DNA from: Neomicrococcus lactis
GTDB lineage: Bacteria; Actinomycetota; Actinomycetes; Actinomycetales; Micrococcaceae
Direction: 5' to 3'
Length of the DNA stretch: 64,000 nucleotides
Assembly (NCBI RefSeq): GCF_014200305.1
Contig: NZ_JACHBL010000001.1
Location: 1,612,001-1,676,000 of the forward strand
The position numbers and the translations under genes were made by a program. Positions 1 to 9,300 of this stretch are shown here, piece by piece (the first letter of the stretch is position 1; every line of letters begins with the position of its first letter). The notes under the pieces are model-generated. The model was not told the origin of the DNA, made no database searches, and was given only the letters and a program-made list of their open reading frames with translations.

Positions 1-194
1 GCAGCGAAGGCGGCGTTGTTTTCCACGCGGGAGGACACGAACTGCAGGTTGGAGCGCGAAAGTGCATCGAACAAGCCGAGCGCGTGCTGGCCTGGAATAC
101 CGAAGACCGTCTTGGCGCCAAGTGCCTCGAGGGTCTCAACTACAAGGTCTCCACCGTTGCGCTGAGCAACCACAGTGTCATTAGCGTTTGTCAT
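1..194 (-). CDS. Thiamine-pyrophosphate-dependent enzyme, N-terminal part only
   Basis: Only about the first 64 codons are inside the window; the gene runs off the left edge. The reverse strand from the ATG at 194 reads MTNANDTVVAQRNGG and continues with GAKTVFGIPGQHALGLFDAL and SRVENNAAFAA. This is the N-terminal PYR-domain signature of the acetolactate synthase/benzoylformate decarboxylase superfamily (GIPG motif; a Glu in the VENNAA segment at the place of the catalytic Glu that activates TPP). It starts 25 bp after the ureohydrolase gene on the same strand, so the two are probably co-transcribed. A role in the same guanidino/amine catabolism is inferred from context; the substrate cannot be told. 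Confidence 0.8.
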   Translation of the reverse strand, partial: MTNANDTVVAQRNGGDLVVETLEALGAKTVFGIPGQHALGLFDALSRSNLQFVSSRVENNAAFA

Positions 195-219
195 TTTAAA
201 GTGAGCTCCGTCGTCGTTC

Positions 220-1221
220 TCAAGCGCCGGAACCGGCAGCGGTTTCATTCGCAAGCCGCGCCTGATCCGCAAAAAGTGAGATCAAGTCATACGCTACGTG
301 CGATCCTGCCACACCGGTGATTTCGGCGTGGTCATAGGCGGGAGCGACCTCCACGATGTCAGCGCCCACGAGGTTCATGCCGCGTAGGCCGCGCAAAATC
401 TCGAGGAGCTCGCGCGAAGTGATGCCGCCGGCTTCAGGCGTACCGGTGCCCGGCGCGTGCGCTGGATCCAGGACGTCGATGTCAATAGAAACGTAGAGCG
501 GACGGTTGCCGATGCGCTGGCGCAGCTTGTCCACAACCTCGGTCACGCCCTGGTAGTACACGTCAGAGCTCGTGACGATGCCGAAGCCGAAGCGACGGTC
601 ATCCTCGAGGTCCTTCTTGCCGTAGAGCGGGCCGCGCGTACCGACGTGCGAGATCGCCTCGGTGTCCAAGATGCCCTCTTCAACAGCGCGACGGAACGGG
701 GTGCCGTGCGTGTATTCGGCGCCGAAGTAGGTGTCCCACGTGTCGAGGTGAGCGTCGAAGTGCAGTAATGCCACAGGCTCGCCTGCTCGCTCGCTAGCTG
801 CGCGCAAGAGTGGCAGCGCAATGGTGTGGTCGCCACCTAAGGTCAGCAGCTTGGAGCCGTCGGCGGTGAGGTCCAAGGCGTTCTGCTGAACGGTTTCAAT
901 AGCTTCGTTGATATTGAATGGGTTGACGGCCATGTCTCCCGCGTCCGCCACCTGAATGTGCTCGAACGGGCTCAAGTCCACGGCTGGGTTGTACGGGCGG
1001 ATGAGTCGCGAGGATTCGCGGATGTGGTTGGCGCCGAAACGCGCGCCGGGACGGTAGGAGACGCCGGAGTCGAAAGGGACGCCGACGATTTTCAGGTCTG
1101 CTTGCTGCACTTGATCAAGACGTGGCAGGCGCGCATAGGTTGCCGCTCCCGCGTAGCGCGGGATCTCCGCCGCGTTGATGGGTCCCAATTTGCCGTTCGC
1201 TTCGATGCGAATTTCCTTCAT
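220..1221 (-). CDS. speB: Ureohydrolase, agmatinase-like
   Basis: Hydrolyses a guanidino compound (agmatine or a related guanidino acid) to an amine plus urea in the cytoplasm, using a binuclear Mn2+ centre. The ureohydrolase metal motifs are all present: GGDHT, then HFDAHLD, then [19 protein letters not shown] near residues 240-260. At 333 residues it has the normal agmatinase length. I place the start at the ATG at 1221 because AGGAGAG lies seven bases upstream; an upstream in-frame ATG at 1266 has no good ribosome binding site. The neighbours (TPP enzyme downstream, XRE-cupin regulator upstream, divergent symporter) suggest a catabolic unit. Guanidinobutyrase or guanidinopropionase activity is as likely as agmatinase; speB is a family label only. 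Confidence 0.88.
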   Translation of the reverse strand: MKEIRIEANGKLGPINAAEIPRYAGAATYARLPRLDQVQQADLKIVGVPFDSGVSYRPGARFGANHIRESSRLIRPYNPAVDLSPFEHIQVADAGDMAVNPFNINEAIETVQQNALDLTADGSKLLTLGGDHTIALPLLRAASERAGEPVALLHFDAHLDTWDTYFGAEYTHGTPFRRAVEEGILDTEAISHVGTRGPLYGKKDLEDDRRFGFGIVTSSDVYYQGVTEVVDKLRQRIGNRPLYVSIDIDVLDPAHAPGTGTPEAGGITSRELLEILRGLRGMNLVGADIVEVAPAYDHAEITGVAGSHVAYDLISLFADQARLANETAAGSGA

Positions 1222-1236
1222 CGCTTCTCTCCTGGG

Positions 1237-1308
1237 TTGCAGAAAAAGTTGTCTGCAATGAAACAACAGTTTCTGATAATGCTATTTTCTCGATGTGACG
1301 TAGGTCAA
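1237..1308 (-). promoter_or_regulatory. Probable speB promoter with two inverted repeats
   Basis: On the reverse strand TTGACC (1308-1303) and TAGCAT (1284-1279) are separated by 18 bp, a good sigma-70-like promoter for the ureohydrolase gene. Between the -10 box and the ribosome binding site lie two perfect inverted repeats: GAAAC/GTTTC with a 4-bp spacer (1260-1273) and TTGCAGA/TCTGCAA with an 8-bp spacer (1237-1258). Their position just downstream of the promoter fits operators, most simply for the adjacent XRE-cupin regulator. Binding is inferred only. Confidence 0.45.
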
Positions 1309-1351
1309 GTCTGATGTTGCTTGCGGGGTGCCGATCGCACTTTCTGAGCCC

Positions 1352-1951
1352 TTAGTACGACGCCGCAGCTCGCCCTGAGTGCGCAGCCGCTGGCACGAGA
1401 GTCCACAGGACAACGGATTTCGATTCGGTGGGGTTGAGCCACGAGTGCGGTTCGCGCCCGGGGTAAGTCACGGTGTCACCCGCGTAGAGATGGATGGTGT
1501 CCTTCGAGAAACGCACCACAAATTCGCCTTCCACCACGTGAAGCACTTCAAGCTCACAGTCCACACTGTAGAGCTCGGATTCACCTTGGCCAAGGGGTTC
1601 AATATCTGCGCGAATGACTTGGACGCGGCGCTCGCCGTGACCAGTGAGCAATCGCTCGTCGATGCCATGGCCGCCAAGGTTTATTTTGCGGGCTTCATTG
1701 CGCCGCACCACCTTGAGCGGCGGCTCTTCGAAAAGTGATCCAACATCGATGGATAGCGCTTGGCACAAGCTCACGAGAGTGGCCACCGAAGGGGATGTGA
1801 GGTCTCGTTCAACCCTGGACAAGAATCCTTTGGTCAGTCCGGTCGATGCGGCGAGTTGATCCATAGTGAGGCGCTTTTGTTGGCGCGCGGCACGCAATCG
1901 CGCGCCAATCGCTAGTGCTTCCGCGCCTGATTCCAAAGGAATGGCCTTCAT
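1352..1951 (-). CDS. XRE-family regulator with C-terminal cupin domain
   Basis: A 199-residue DNA-binding regulator. Residues about 15-70 form an XRE helix-turn-helix (RAARQQKRLTMDQLAASTGL, then TKGFLSRVERD). Residues about 110-190 form a small-molecule-binding cupin (LEVLHVVEGEFVVRF, HLYAGDTVTYPGREPHSW). This architecture is that of PuuR-type regulators of polyamine or amino-acid catabolism. It sits between the ureohydrolase gene on the same strand and the divergent symporter, so it probably controls both. The ATG at 1951 is preceded by GGGGAG. The gap to the ureohydrolase start (130 bp) holds a separate promoter and inverted repeats. The effector is unknown. Its last codons overlap one copy of the recurring ACGACGMCGCAGCT motif (1354-1371). 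Confidence 0.85.
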   Translation of the reverse strand: MKAIPLESGAEALAIGARLRAARQQKRLTMDQLAASTGLTKGFLSRVERDLTSPSVATLVSLCQALSIDVGSLFEEPPLKVVRRNEARKINLGGHGIDERLLTGHGERRVQVIRADIEPLGQGESELYSVDCELEVLHVVEGEFVVRFSKDTIHLYAGDTVTYPGREPHSWLNPTESKSVVLWTLVPAAAHSGRAAASY

Positions 1952-2107
1952 TTACGCTCCCCACAATTTCTTTAAAACCCACGTCATATGAGCTATTCCT
2001 GCCGTTCACTACGTCTCAGCGTGCGAACTCACATTGCTCTATGATTATCATCACGTTAGCCTATGAGGCAATAGTTGTTTACTGCTAGTCAATTTTTCGA
2101 GGTTTCC

Positions 2108-3625
2108 ATGGAATGGATCAACATTGCGATCGTCGTGATCTATCTGGTCGCGATGCTCGCCTTTGGTTTCTGGGGTAAGAGCCGGACCAAAAACAGCTCT
2201 GATTATCTCGTCGCCGGTCGACGTCTTGGCCCATTCCTTTACACAGGAACCATGGCAGCCGTGGTGCTCGGTGGCGCGTCCACCGTGGGCGGCGTAGGAC
2301 TTGGTTACAAGTGGGGCCTCTCCGGCGCATGGCTGGTGATCGCCATCGGCGTCGGCGTCCTCCTCTTGAGCCTCGCCTTTGCCCCTGCACTGCAGCGCTT
2401 GAAGATCTTCACGGTCTCGCAAATGCTCACCTTGCGTTACGGCTCCCGCAACGCAACCCACATGAGTGCCATCGTGATGTTGGCCTACACAATCATGCTC
2501 TGCGCAACGTCTACCTCTGCATACGCCACCATTTTCGTGGTGCTCTTCGGTTGGGACCGCTGGCTGGCCATCCTCGTTGGCGGAATCATTGTGGTCATCT
2601 ACTCCACGATCGGTGGCATGTGGTCCATCACCTTGGCAGATCAGGTGCAGTTCGTCATCAAAACCGTTGGCGTTTTCTTCTTGATGTTGCCTTTCGTGCT
2701 GAACGCAGCTGGCGGCTGGAGCGGCATGCAGGCTCGCCTCGAGAAGGACTTCTTCACGTGGGACTTCATTGGCCTCCCATCGATCATCACGTACTTCGTG
2801 GTCTACACCTTGGGCCTCTTGATTGGTCAGGACATCTGGCAGCGCGTCTTCACAGCCAAGACCCCTGAAGTTGCCCGCTGGGGCGGCGCTACCGCCGGCA
2901 TCTACTGCGTGCTCTACGGCATCGCCGGTGCCATGATTGGCATGGCCGCTCGCGTGGCTCTGCCAAACATCGACGTCAAGAACCTCGGCAAGGACGTTGT
3001 CTACGCGGAAGTTGCTATCAACGTCTTGCCAGTAGTGATCGGTGGCATCGTTTTGGCCGCCGCCGTCGCAGCCATGATGTCTACCGCTTCCGGTGCGCTC
3101 ATCGCCGCCGCTACCGTTGCCCGCACGGACGTCACCCCGTTCGTTGCGAGCTGGTTTGGCAAGAAGGTTGAGGTCAACACCAACGAGAACCCAGAGCACG
3201 ATGTTGCTGCCAACCGCTGGTGGGTCTTGGGTCTAGGCCTCGTGGCCATTGTCTTGGCCATCTCGGTCAGCGATGTGGTTGCAGCCCTGACCATCGCATA
3301 CGACATCTTGGTAGGCGGCCTGTTGGTTGCCATCTTAGGTGGCCTCTTGTGGAAGCGCGGCAACGGCTTGGGCGCTGCCCTCTCCATGGTGGTGGGTACC
3401 GTGGTGACCTTGGCCACCATGACCATCCTGGAAATCAAGGCCGAAGTGCAGTTCGACGGCATCTACGCGAACGAGCCGATCTACTACGGTTTGATCGCTT
3501 CTGCCCTCGTTTACATCGTGGCTTCGCTGGCTACCAAGCCCACGCCGCCAGCCGTTCGTGAGGTCTGGGAAGACCGCTTGGCCGGCAAAGCGGCAGAGGA
3601 AGGCGTCAGCCAGCCTGTTCGCTAA
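2108..3625 (+). CDS. Sodium:solute symporter (SSS family)
   Basis: A 505-residue integral membrane protein with about 13 hydrophobic segments. It carries SSS-family landmarks: the N-terminal YLVAGRRLGPF segment after TM1, the GGASTVGGVGLGYKWGLSGA region, and TLADQVQFVIKTVGVFFL. Family members use the sodium gradient to import amino acids, urea, carboxylates or polyamine-like solutes. The ATG at 2108 is preferred because GAGG lies just upstream; an in-frame TTG at 2075 is possible but lacks a ribosome binding site. It is divergent from the XRE-cupin/ureohydrolase/TPP-enzyme genes, so import of their guanidino or amine substrate is a reasonable inference. The substrate cannot be read from sequence. 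Confidence 0.87.
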   Translation: MEWINIAIVVIYLVAMLAFGFWGKSRTKNSSDYLVAGRRLGPFLYTGTMAAVVLGGASTVGGVGLGYKWGLSGAWLVIAIGVGVLLLSLAFAPALQRLKIFTVSQMLTLRYGSRNATHMSAIVMLAYTIMLCATSTSAYATIFVVLFGWDRWLAILVGGIIVVIYSTIGGMWSITLADQVQFVIKTVGVFFLMLPFVLNAAGGWSGMQARLEKDFFTWDFIGLPSIITYFVVYTLGLLIGQDIWQRVFTAKTPEVARWGGATAGIYCVLYGIAGAMIGMAARVALPNIDVKNLGKDVVYAEVAINVLPVVIGGIVLAAAVAAMMSTASGALIAAATVARTDVTPFVASWFGKKVEVNTNENPEHDVAANRWWVLGLGLVAIVLAISVSDVVAALTIAYDILVGGLLVAILGGLLWKRGNGLGAALSMVVGTVVTLATMTILEIKAEVQFDGIYANEPIYYGLIASALVYIVASLATKPTPPAVREVWEDRLAGKAAEEGVSQPVR

Positions 3626-3640
3626 GTGGGCTATACTCTT

Positions 3641-3833
3641 CGACTGAAGGGGAGTAGTTCCAACCCGAGTGGCCCTGAAATAGGGGCCACTTAGGTAGCG
3701 GAAATGTCGACATACTGGACGGTTCACCCGTAAGAAAACTCTTACAAGAATCTGCCCGGCATTCCACCTTTCGTGCACCACCGGCTTCGGAAACGATCAC
3801 CGGTTCGCACGGACGGCGAGCGAGACCTTCGGC
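3641..3833 (+). ncRNA. yybP-ykoY family (Mn2+-sensing) riboswitch aptamer
   Basis: The leader of the next gene has the family hallmarks in order: GGGGAGTAG (3649-3657), GTCGACATAC (3706-3715) and GCGAGACCTTC (3820-3830). The basal stem P1 pairs CTGAAGG (3644-3650) with CCTTCGG (3826-3832). An internal hairpin AGTGGCCC/GGGGCCACT follows the first conserved loop. A TATACT -10 box at 3632-3637 places the transcription start right at the aptamer. Known members bind Mn2+ and switch on Mn2+ export genes, which matches the transporter downstream. The stretch between the symporter and the transporter (3626-3935) is fully explained by this leader. Confidence 0.88.
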
Positions 3834-3851
3834 CCGCGCTTATGTAGCGTT

Positions 3852-3924
3852 GGTGCCGAAGTTTCGCGTGTCTACACTCGAATTTCTTTGGCACCTCGCT
3901 CGTGAGCATCAATCGAGCACGAGG
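3852..3924 (+). promoter_or_regulatory. Putative expression platform of the Mn riboswitch
   Basis: After the aptamer a strong hairpin pairs GGTGCCGAAG (3852-3861) with CTTTGGCACC (3886-3895). A second pairing, CTCGTG (3899-3904) with CACGAG (3918-3923), would cover part of the ribosome binding site GAGGA (3921-3925) of the gene starting at 3936. There is no U-run, so control of translation start is more likely than termination. The alternative folds are my reading by eye. Confidence 0.45.
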
Positions 3925-3935
3925 ACCACTCACTG

Positions 3936-5063
3936 ATGTCAGCAACATCGCCTCCCGAACAGCATTCGCTGGACAGGGACCCCACCAAGGCGGATATCCG
4001 CCGATGGCAGCAATATCTCGCTGATGAACGCGCTGAAGGCGCCATCTATCGCGAACTCGCAAACCGCCGCGACGGCGAAGAACGCACCATACTTCTAGGC
4101 CTCGCAGAAGCTGAAAAGCGTCACGAGGAACACTGGACCCAACTCCTCGGCGAACACGCGAACGTCCGCCGCCGCCCTAGCGTCCGACGCATCTTGTTGC
4201 GTCTCTTGGCACGCCACTTCGGTTCGGTCTTCGTCCTTGCACTCGCGCAGCGCTCCGAAGGCAACTCCCCGTATGCGGTGGACCAGGACGCCACCCGCTC
4301 CATGGCAGCGGACGAGCTCATCCACGAAGAAGTTGTTCGTGGTCTCGCCATTCGTGGCCGCAACCGGATGTCCGGAAACTTCCGCGCCGCCGTTTTCGGC
4401 GCCAACGATGGTCTCGTTTCCAACCTTGCACTTGTTTTAGGCATCGGCGCAACCGGCGTCTCTGCCTCGGTGGTCCTCTTTACGGGTATCGCCGGCCTAC
4501 TCGCCGGCGCACTCTCGATGGGTGCCGGTGAATTCGTCTCCGTGCGTTCCCAGCGCGAGCTCTTGGAAGCTTCAAAGCCCACCCAGATCACGCTCTCGGC
4601 TGCCCCTGAGCTGGACATCAACGCGAACGAACTCGTGTTGGTTTACAAGGCCCGCGGCATGAGCCAGGAAGACGCGGAACACCGTGCCGCCGAGCGCCTC
4701 GGCTACTTCTCCTGCGACTGCAACCCCACCTTCTCGCTCCACCCGGAGCGCGAAGAGGTTGAGGAAATCGACGAGTTTGAAGCCACGGGATCCGCTTGGG
4801 GTGCAGCAGGTTCTAGCTTCTGCTTCTTCGCTTCCGGCGCCGTGATCCCGATCCTGCCGTACCTCTTTGGCATGAGCGGCATGCCCGCGATCATCGTGGC
4901 AACCATCCTTGTAGGGATTGCGTTGCTCGTCACCGGCGGCATCGTCGGCCTGCTCTCCGGAGCATCCCCCGCCAAGCGTGGCCTGCGTCAGCTCGCCATT
5001 GGTTTGGGCGCAGCCGCCGTCACTTACGTGCTCGGCCTGCTGTTTGGAGCCAACGTCGCCTAA
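3936..5063 (+). CDS. Ferritin-like/VIT1 fusion metal transporter (MbfA-like)
   Basis: A 375-residue protein of two parts. Residues about 20-140 are a ferritin/rubrerythrin-like helical domain with spaced acidic and His residues (LADERAEGAIYREL, EAEKRHEEHW, ADELIHEE) that can form a di-metal site. Residues about 145-375 are a VIT1/CCC1-type membrane domain with VFGANDGLVSN, ALSMGAGEFVSVRSQRE and three more C-terminal membrane segments. Family members export iron or manganese from the cytoplasm. Because the gene sits behind a yybP-ykoY riboswitch, Mn2+ export is the best inference. GAGGA ten bases upstream supports the ATG at 3936. It is convergent with the next gene (15 bp gap). Confidence 0.88.
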   Translation: MSATSPPEQHSLDRDPTKADIRRWQQYLADERAEGAIYRELANRRDGEERTILLGLAEAEKRHEEHWTQLLGEHANVRRRPSVRRILLRLLARHFGSVFVLALAQRSEGNSPYAVDQDATRSMAADELIHEEVVRGLAIRGRNRMSGNFRAAVFGANDGLVSNLALVLGIGATGVSASVVLFTGIAGLLAGALSMGAGEFVSVRSQRELLEASKPTQITLSAAPELDINANELVLVYKARGMSQEDAEHRAAERLGYFSCDCNPTFSLHPEREEVEEIDEFEATGSAWGAAGSSFCFFASGAVIPILPYLFGMSGMPAIIVATILVGIALLVTGGIVGLLSGASPAKRGLRQLAIGLGAAAVTYVLGLLFGANVA

Positions 5064-5078
5064 CGAGTAGCCGGCAGA

Positions 5079-6281
5079 TTAGCTGGCAGTCTCGTCGACG
5101 TCGTGAGCGCGGTTGTTCAAATGAATGACCGCGCTCACTGCTTCCTCCACGGAATCCACCAACGCAATCAAGGGTTCCATCTCCCGTTCTTTCGCGAGGC
5201 ACTCCAAAAGCGGCCACGCTGGCAGTTGCTGCGTCCAATACTTCGCACCCACTAGCACCATCGGTGCTACGGAAGAAGCTGAACCGTAGTAGTTCTCGCA
5301 CGCATCTTGGAAGATCTCCTGAACCGTTCCGGCTGCACCGGGCATGAAGACCACTCCCCCGCGCGAACGGTCCAAGAGCACCGCTTCACGCACCGAGTTC
5401 GCGAAGTACTTCGCGATATCCGTGGCAAAAAGATTCGGTGGCTCGTGACCGTAGAACCACGTGGGTATCCCCACCGAACGCACGCCGGTGGGGAACTCTT
5501 CTAACACACTCCACGCAGCACGTGCCCAAGCCGAAACAGAGGGCCTAAAGGAGGGCGCGCTCGCTAAGGTTTCGAGCGAGCGCTGAGCGGCGTCGTCGTC
5601 CTCCGAGGAAAGGTACGCCCCAAAATTGGAGGCCTCCATCGCGCCCGGGCCGCCGCCGGTAGCCACCACGAATCCGGCCTGCGCCAGCTTGCGCCCCATG
5701 AGGGCGGTCTGCGCGAACGCGTCCGTGCCGCGTTCGATGCCGTGCCCACCCATGATGCCCACGGTCTTGCGGCGCTTGAACGTGCGCAACGCCTGATCCA
5801 GCGCCGTCCCGATCGAATAATCGTGCAGGGCAGCCGCCAAAGTTGCGTCCAGGCTGGCCGTACTCGGCGCCAGCGCCGTATGCGCCCACGCGTAAATGAG
5901 CGCGTCAGGTACGCCCTCATACGGGCGCTCAGCGATGCCTGCGAACAGTTCCTGCGGCGAATAGAGCGCGCCGCGATACGCATCGAAGGGAACGCCGGGC
6001 AGGATCGGGAAGATCAGCGCGCCGCGCGCCCGCAACCACTGCTCCATCCCGGCCGGCAAAATGCAGCCCAAGAACACGGCACCCGACGGCTTCAACGCCT
6101 TCAGCTCCGGCCCGCGCTCCGTCAGATCCACGGACTGCACATGCCAGCCGGTCATGCTTCCGCCGGCCGGCCGACCTTCCTCGGCGGCACGCATGGTCTG
6201 CGCCACCCGCCGGTCAAAATCCTGCAGCGAATCGATGTCCACTGTCCGCGGAAGCGGATGCGCGATAGTGAGCTGATTCAT
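5079..6281 (-). CDS. LOG-family (Rossmann) protein, long form
   Basis: About 400 residues, roughly twice the usual LOG (cytokinin phosphoribohydrolase-like) protein. The C-terminal half has the LOG fold signatures: VGIMGGHGIERG near residue 175, VVATGGGPGAMEA near 205 and, in place of PGGxGTxxE, the variant PGAAGTVQE near 325. The N-terminal half, which mentions VFLGCILPAGMEQ, looks like a second diverged Rossmann unit. LOG proteins release bases from nucleoside monophosphates; activity here is unproven because the signature is altered. I favour the ATG at 6281 (MNQLTIAHPLP); an in-frame start at 6311 is possible and neither has a clear ribosome binding site. Confidence 0.72.
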   Translation of the reverse strand: MNQLTIAHPLPRTVDIDSLQDFDRRVAQTMRAAEEGRPAGGSMTGWHVQSVDLTERGPELKALKPSGAVFLGCILPAGMEQWLRARGALIFPILPGVPFDAYRGALYSPQELFAGIAERPYEGVPDALIYAWAHTALAPSTASLDATLAAALHDYSIGTALDQALRTFKRRKTVGIMGGHGIERGTDAFAQTALMGRKLAQAGFVVATGGGPGAMEASNFGAYLSSEDDDAAQRSLETLASAPSFRPSVSAWARAAWSVLEEFPTGVRSVGIPTWFYGHEPPNLFATDIAKYFANSVREAVLLDRSRGGVVFMPGAAGTVQEIFQDACENYYGSASSVAPMVLVGAKYWTQQLPAWPLLECLAKEREMEPLIALVDSVEEAVSAVIHLNNRAHDVDETAS

Positions 6282-6376
6282 TTTTTCAGCATACGGCGCA
6301 CGCCAGAGCAAATCCGTGAATCCCCAGTCCTACATCCCGAGTTTGTAGAACTGCATAAAGGTGAAACGATTAAAGG

Positions 6377-9300
6377 ATGAGTGCTGTGTCTTATCCCCTC
6401 GTGGATGCCCGAAAAATCCTTAAAGTAGTGGGCGGACCGGCTTTTGCGCGCGGCAAGCAGTACTCCATGGAGCACCGTATTCAGGAGCTCAACTTCACGG
6501 ACAACTACCTGCAGGCCACGGTTCAGGGTTCCGAGCCGTCTCCGTACCGCTCCACCGTTAAGCTCTCCGGTGCACCCGAGGACCTCGATATCTCCGCGAC
6601 GTCCTGCTCCTGCGCTGTAGGACTGGACTGCAAGCACGTCGCCGCGGTGCTCATTGAATCCAATTCACGCCACTTGAGAGATCGCGATCAGTTCCAATTG
6701 GTGCAGTCCCGCGAGGCTCCGTCCTGGCAAGAGGGCTTCGAACGCATGCTGGGCATCACGAGCCAAGGTGCCGCGGCGCGCGTCGTTGATAAGGACGAAG
6801 TCCAGCCGCTCGCTTTGCAGTTTGAGCTCGTGGATTCGCAGGCCGTGAACTATTCTGGCTGGATGCCGCGTAGCGCTGGCCAGCCATCGCGCAGCCGCTA
6901 TCGCCTCGCTGTGCGCCCCATGGTCAAGAACTCCGCGGGCAAATGGGTGCGGTCCAATCTGCGCTGGAACACCATTTCCTTCAAGACCTACGGCCTCACG
7001 TTGGACGAAGAGCAGCACCGCTGGTTCTGCCAGTTCGTTCCGCTCTACCGCGCGAACGGGCAGTTGTACTTCGGCAATGACAACGACTGGATCTTCCTCG
7101 ACGAATTCTCGTCCCCGCTCTTCTGGCCGCTCTTGCGGGAAGCCGAGGACCTCGGCATTGAACTCATCACCTCCACGAAAGACATTGACGTTGAGGTTGG
7201 ACCGACCGCCCGCGTTGAGGTGGGCATTTCCAAGGACAACGACGGCGCTGGCTTGCGTCTCGCGCCGACCCTCCATTTCGAGGGCGTGGATGAGCCGCTC
7301 GTGCTCTCCGATGAGCGCGCCGTGGGCGGCATCGGCAACTTTGGCATCTACTTTGAGGACCCGGCCAACCACCGCATCGTTCTCTCGCCCGTGACGGGTC
7401 GCCTCAATGCGAGCGAACTCTCGATCGTGCGCCAGCCCGAATCCCTGCGCATTCCGGAAGAGGCGGCCCAAGAGTTTTTGAGCGCCGGCTACCCGCGCAT
7501 GCGCCGCCGCATTCGGGTGCAGAAGTTGGATGAGTCCATTGAGCTCCCCGAAATTGTTCCGCCGGTCTTCGTGACGGGCGTGACCTTCTTCGGGAACGAC
7601 GACGTAGCACTGGATTGGTGGTTCGAGTACAACGGCGTTGCCGCCACCAAGATGCCGGACGACTTGCGTGATCCTGATGTCGAGGCTTCGCTCAAAGAAC
7701 GCGTGCGGGCACTCTTGCAGAACTCTCCCGCGGTGCTCGCGAGCTTTGAGTCCTTGGTCCCGAAGAACCTCGAGGGTTTGGACACCGTGGACTTTGTGCG
7801 CCGCGTGCTCCCGCAGCTTGAGCACTTTGAGGGCGTTCGTGTTGATGTGAAGGGTGTGCGGCCGAAGTACCGCGAACTCACGGAGTCTCCTGAGCTCGCC
7901 GTGAACGTCGTGGAGACCGAGCGCAGGGACTGGTTCGATCTTGGCCTCATGATCATGCTGGGCGAGCGCGAGATTCCTTTGGCGGACATCCTGCGCGCCT
8001 TGAGCCGCGGGCAGACTCGCTTGTTGATGTCTGACAAGACGTACTTCAGCTTGGAGCACCCGCTCTTCGACAAGCTCAAGGAACTCGTCAGCGAAGCGCA
8101 GAGCCTGCAAGACAAGCCTCACGAACTCAAGATCACGCGCTACCAGGCGTCCTTGTGGGATGAGTTCGACGAGCTCGCAACCAAGTCCGAATCCCCCGAT
8201 TCATGGAACGCCCACGTGTCCGGCCTCCTCAGCCTTGCCGAGAAGTCTGAGATCTCTGTTCCTTCGAACCTTCAGGCCGAGCTCCGGCCGTACCAGCGCG
8301 AAGGCTTTAACTGGCTGGCAAGCCTGTGGGACGGCGGCCTCGGCGGCATCTTGGCTGATGACATGGGTCTGGGTAAGACCATTCAGGCGCTCGCGCTGAT
8401 CTTGCACGCGAAGGCCTCCATGACGGACAAGAAGTTGCCGTTCTTGGTAGTCGCACCGACTTCCGTGGTGCCGAACTGGGAAGCCGAAGCGCTGCGCTTC
8501 GCGCCGGACCTCAAAGTTGCCACCATTAGCGATACGCGCGCGAAATCTAAAGAATCCATCGCGGAAATCGCGGCAGCGAACGACGTCGTCGTCACTTCCT
8601 ACACGCTCTTCCGGCTGGACGCGCCCTCGTATCAGGCGGTCGAGTGGGGAATCCTCATGTTGGACGAGGCCCAGTTCGTCAAGAATAAGGCCACGAAGGC
8701 GCACCATGCGGCACGCGACCTCGATGCGCGCATGAAGCTCGCAATCACCGGTACGCCGATGGAAAACAACCTCATGGAGCTTTGGGCGCTTCTGGCGCTA
8801 ACCTCACCGGGGCTGTTCCCGTCCGCCGTGAAATTCAACGAGCAATACTCGCGACCCATCTCTAACTCCGGCGATCAGCGCACCCTGAACCGCCTGCGCA
8901 AGCGCGTGCGACCGTTCATGCTGCGCCGCACTAAAGAGGCCGTGGTCAGCGATCTTCCGCCGAAGCAAGAGCAGGTCCTACACGTGGAGCTCGCGCCGAA
9001 GCACCGCAAGCTCTACGACACGCACTTGCAGCGTGAACGCCAGAAGATCCTGCGCCTGGTCGAGGACATGGACCGCAACCGCTTCACCATTTTCCAGTCC
9101 CTCACGGTGCTGCGCATGATGGCTCTGGATGCCGCCCTCGTGGACGACACCTATGAAGGTGTCCCCTCCGCGAAGCTGGATCTCCTGCTGGATCAGCTCG
9201 AGGAGATTGTGCAGGACGGTCACCGTGCGCTCATCTTCAGCCAGTTCACGAGCTTCTTGCGCCGTGCTGAAGATCGTCTCGAGGCCGCGGGCGTGGAGTA

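Noticed and set aside
6665-8122. 485-codon open frame on the - strand
   Set aside because: It lies opposite the SNF2 helicase gene, which has clear motifs; the composition is that of an antisense frame.
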